Assembly (NCBI GenBank): GCA_964483245.1
Contig: CAZABP010000051.1
Coordinates: forward strand, 1 to 31,482
Direction of reading: 5' to 3'
Length of the DNA stretch: 31,482 nucleotides
Source: CAZABP01 sp964483245
GTDB taxonomy: Bacteria > Planctomycetota > UBA1135 > UBA2386
Shown here: positions 29,458 to 31,482 of the stretch, in pieces
Layout: every line of letters begins with the position of its first letter
How positions within the stretch are numbered: the first letter of the stretch is position 1
The notes under the pieces: model-generated
Told to the model about the DNA's origin: nothing
Databases searched by the model: none
What the model saw: the letters and a program-made list of their open reading frames with translations, nothing else
Made by a program: the position numbers and the translations under genes

Positions 29458-31482
29458 ATGACCGCGGCACCGGGCGAGTTCGTGCACCTGCGCGTGCGCT
29501 CGGAGTACAGCCTGCTGACGGCGCCGATCCGGATCCCGGAGCTGGTCGCGGCGGCCGCCGCGGACGGCCAGACCGCGCTGGCGTTGACCGACAACGGCAA
29601 CCTGTTCGGCGCGATCGAGTTCTATCGCAGCTGCCGCAAGGCCGGCGTGAAGCCGATCCTCGGCATGGTCGGCTGGCTCGCGGCGCGCTCGCGGCGCGAG
29701 CCGACGGCGGCCGACAACCCGACCCAGGATCTGACGCTGCTGGCGCTCGACGGCACCGGCTGGCGCAACCTGCGCATCCTGTCGAGCCGCGCGTGGCTCG
29801 AAGGCTTCCACTACCGGCCGCGGATCGACTTCGAACTGCTGGCCGCGCATGCGGACGGGCTGGCCGTGCTGTCCGGCAGCGCCGGCTCCGAGCTCGCCCA
29901 GCGGCTGCTCGGCGGCGACCTGGCCGGCGCCGAGCGCCGCGCGCTGGAATACCGCGAGGTGTTCGGCGACCGGTACGCGTTGGAGGTCGTCGAGAACGGC
30001 ACCGAGACGCAGCGGCGGCTGAACGCCGCGCTGGTCGAGCTGGCAGGGCGGACCGGGATCCCGCTGGTCGCGACCAACGACGTCCACTACCTGCGCCAGG
30101 AGGACTGGATCGTGCAGGACATCCTGTCCTGCATCCAGAACGGGGCCACGATCTCGGACCAGCAGCGCTACCGGCTGCAGTCACGTGAGCTGTGGCTGAA
30201 GCCGCGCGCCGAGATGGCGCGCGCATTCGCCGACCTGCCGCAGGCGCTGCAGAACGCGGTGGAGCTGGCCGCCCGCTGCAATGTCGAGATCCAGTTCGGC
30301 GTCTACCACCTGCCGGTGTTCGCCACCGACAGCGACGAGAGCGTCGAGCAGCGGTTCGAGCGGCTGTGCCGCGACGGGATCCGCGACCGCTACGGCGAGG
30401 CGACGCCCGAGATCGAAGCGCGGCTCACGCACGAGCTGGCGGTGATCCGGCAGCTCGGGTTCGTCAGCTACTTCCTGATCACGGCCGACTTCATCCAGTT
30501 CGCGCGCGCGCACGGGATCCCGGTCGGCCCGGGCCGCGGCTCCGCCGCCGGCTCGATCGTCGCGTATGCGCTGCGCATCACCGACCTCGATCCGCTGCGC
30601 TACAACCTGATCTTCGAACGGTTCCTGAACGCGGCGCGCGTCAGCATGCCGGACATCGACATCGACTTCTGCGGCGAGCGGCGCGACGAGGTGATCCGTT
30701 ACGTGCGCGAGAAGTACGGCGCCGACAACGTCTGCCAGATCATCACGTTCGGGACGATGGCGAGCCGCGGCGTGTTGCGCGACGTCGGCCGCGTGCTCGA
30801 GGTCCCGCTGGCCGAGATCGACGCCATCGCGAAGAAGGTGCCGCAGGGGCCCGGCGCGTCGCTGCAGGCGGCGCTGGCGGCCGACGCCGACCTGGCGGCG
30901 CTCGCGAAGTCGACCCCGGAGATCAAGCGGCTGTTCGACCTCGGCCTGAAGCTGGAGGGGCTGGCGCGCCATTCGTCGGTGCACGCCGCCGGCGTCGTCG
31001 TCGCCGACCGCCCGTTGATCGAGTACGTGCCGCTGGCGCGCAACCACGACGAAGTCGTGACGCAGTGGCAGATGACCGAGATCGAGGAGGTCGGCCTGCT
31101 GAAGGTCGACTTCCTCGGGTTGAAGACGCTGACCATCCTGGCCGAGGGCTGCCGGCTGGTGCGGGCGCGCCGGGGCGTCGAGCTGGATCTCGACCATCTG
31201 CCGCTCGACGACGCGGAGACCTATGCGCTGCTGGCACGCGGCGAGACGCTCGGCGTGTTCCAGCTCGAGTCGCCCGGCATGCGCGATCTGCTGATGCGGC
31301 TGGCGCCGGACAAGTTCGAGGACGTCATCGCCGTACTCGCGCTGTACCGACCAGGCCCGCTCGGCTCCGGCATGGTCGACATGTTCGTGCGGCGCAAGCA
31401 CGGCCAGGAACCGGTCGCCTATCCGCACGAGTCGTTGGCACCAGTGCTCGCCGAGACCTACGGCGTCATCGTCTACCAGGAG
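29458..31482 (+). CDS. dnaE: DNA polymerase III alpha subunit, DnaE type (runs off right edge)
   Basis: DnaE is the replicative polymerase catalytic subunit. The first 675 codons are visible from ATG 29458 to the window end; the family is about 1150-1200 residues. The PHP domain starts FVHLRVRSEYSLL, where family members with intact metal sites read HLHxHSxYS, so both downstream His are Arg (12 and 14); the next motif reads TDNGNLFGA (usually TDHGN) and GMVGWLA replaces GCExY. The PHP site is therefore probably not a metal-dependent exonuclease. The polymerase palm is intact: GPGRGSAAGS and PDIDIDF (398-404, catalytic Asp399 and Asp401), FGTMASRGVLRDVGR, HAAGVV and ALYRPGPL. The gene follows spt by 12 bases. 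Absence of polC-type features makes this the DnaE class. Confidence 0.95.
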   Translation, partial: MTAAPGEFVHLRVRSEYSLLTAPIRIPELVAAAAADGQTALALTDNGNLFGAIEFYRSCRKAGVKPILGMVGWLAARSRREPTAADNPTQDLTLLALDGTGWRNLRILSSRAWLEGFHYRPRIDFELLAAHADGLAVLSGSAGSELAQRLLGGDLAGAERRALEYREVFGDRYALEVVENGTETQRRLNAALVELAGRTGIPLVATNDVHYLRQEDWIVQDILSCIQNGATISDQQRYRLQSRELWLKPRAEMARAFADLPQALQNAVELAARCNVEIQFGVYHLPVFATDSDESVEQRFERLCRDGIRDRYGEATPEIEARLTHELAVIRQLGFVSYFLITADFIQFARAHGIPVGPGRGSAAGSIVAYALRITDLDPLRYNLIFERFLNAARVSMPDIDIDFCGERRDEVIRYVREKYGADNVCQIITFGTMASRGVLRDVGRVLEVPLAEIDAIAKKVPQGPGASLQAALAADADLAALAKSTPEIKRLFDLGLKLEGLARHSSVHAAGVVVADRPLIEYVPLARNHDEVVTQWQMTEIEEVGLLKVDFLGLKTLTILAEGCRLVRARRGVELDLDHLPLDDAETYALLARGETLGVFQLESPGMRDLLMRLAPDKFEDVIAVLALYRPGPLGSGMVDMFVRRKHGQEPVAYPHESLAPVLAETYGVIVYQE

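Overview
The window is G+C-rich chromosomal DNA from a Gram-negative-type bacterium: it encodes an outer-membrane secretin, type IV pilus assembly proteins and a lipoprotein signal. GTG and TTG starts are frequent. No rRNA or marker gene fixes the phylum. The combination of an acetylornithine-type carbamoyltransferase, a Bacteroides-like serine palmitoyltransferase, a PilO-PilP fusion and a truncated MnmE-like GTPase beside coaX makes a high-GC Planctomycetota (or similar) lineage my best guess, held loosely. Nothing indicates a prophage, a plasmid or a large mobile island. The genes are mostly housekeeping; the unusual material lies between them.

Layout. From 1 to 25722 every gene I accept is on the minus strand, so transcription runs right to left. 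Right to left: tadA, two tRNA-Ser genes, the SRP RNA, dnaX, ybaB, recR, hrpB; then the sigma-54 neighbourhood rpoN, a membrane protein of unknown role, truA, hpf, ptsN, ptsH; then the pilus block pilM, pilN, pilO-pilP fusion, pilQ; then rne, rplU, rpmA, obgE; then pilT, a GspC-like PDZ protein, coaX, an MnmE-like GTPase and the start of a lipoprotein. To the right of 25722 are an N-acetylornithine carbamoyltransferase (+), an extended SDR (-), a serine palmitoyltransferase-like enzyme (+) and the first 675 codons of dnaE (+, running off the window).

How they work together. pilM/N/O-P/Q form the alignment complex and outer-membrane pore of a type IV pilus or type II-like machine, with a retraction-type ATPase and a GspC-like protein farther on; the extension ATPase, platform protein and pilins are not here. 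rpoN, hpf, ptsN and ptsH form the classical nitrogen-PTS neighbourhood. tadA, tRNA-Ser, SRP RNA, dnaX, ybaB and recR keep an order also known from Bacillus. The SPT-like enzyme and the divergent SDR could supply two early steps of bacterial sphingolipid synthesis.

The most interesting signals are intergenic. (1) A G-rich dispersed repeat occurs four times in both orientations, two copies lying inside a 153-bp tandem duplication that includes the last codons of ptsH. (2) A nested-palindrome element occurs twice, and one end coincides with the stop codons of hpf and hrpB. (3) A large imperfect hairpin made of short G/C words lies upstream of pilQ. (4) A good sigma-70-type promoter and a hairpin-tipped leader of about 340 nt precede rne. 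Protein oddities are the MnmE-like GTPase lacking its C-terminal Cys motif, an RNase E/G with a roughly 200-residue charged insert inside its S1 region, a DnaE whose PHP metal ligands are substituted, and an Obg with an altered G4 motif.
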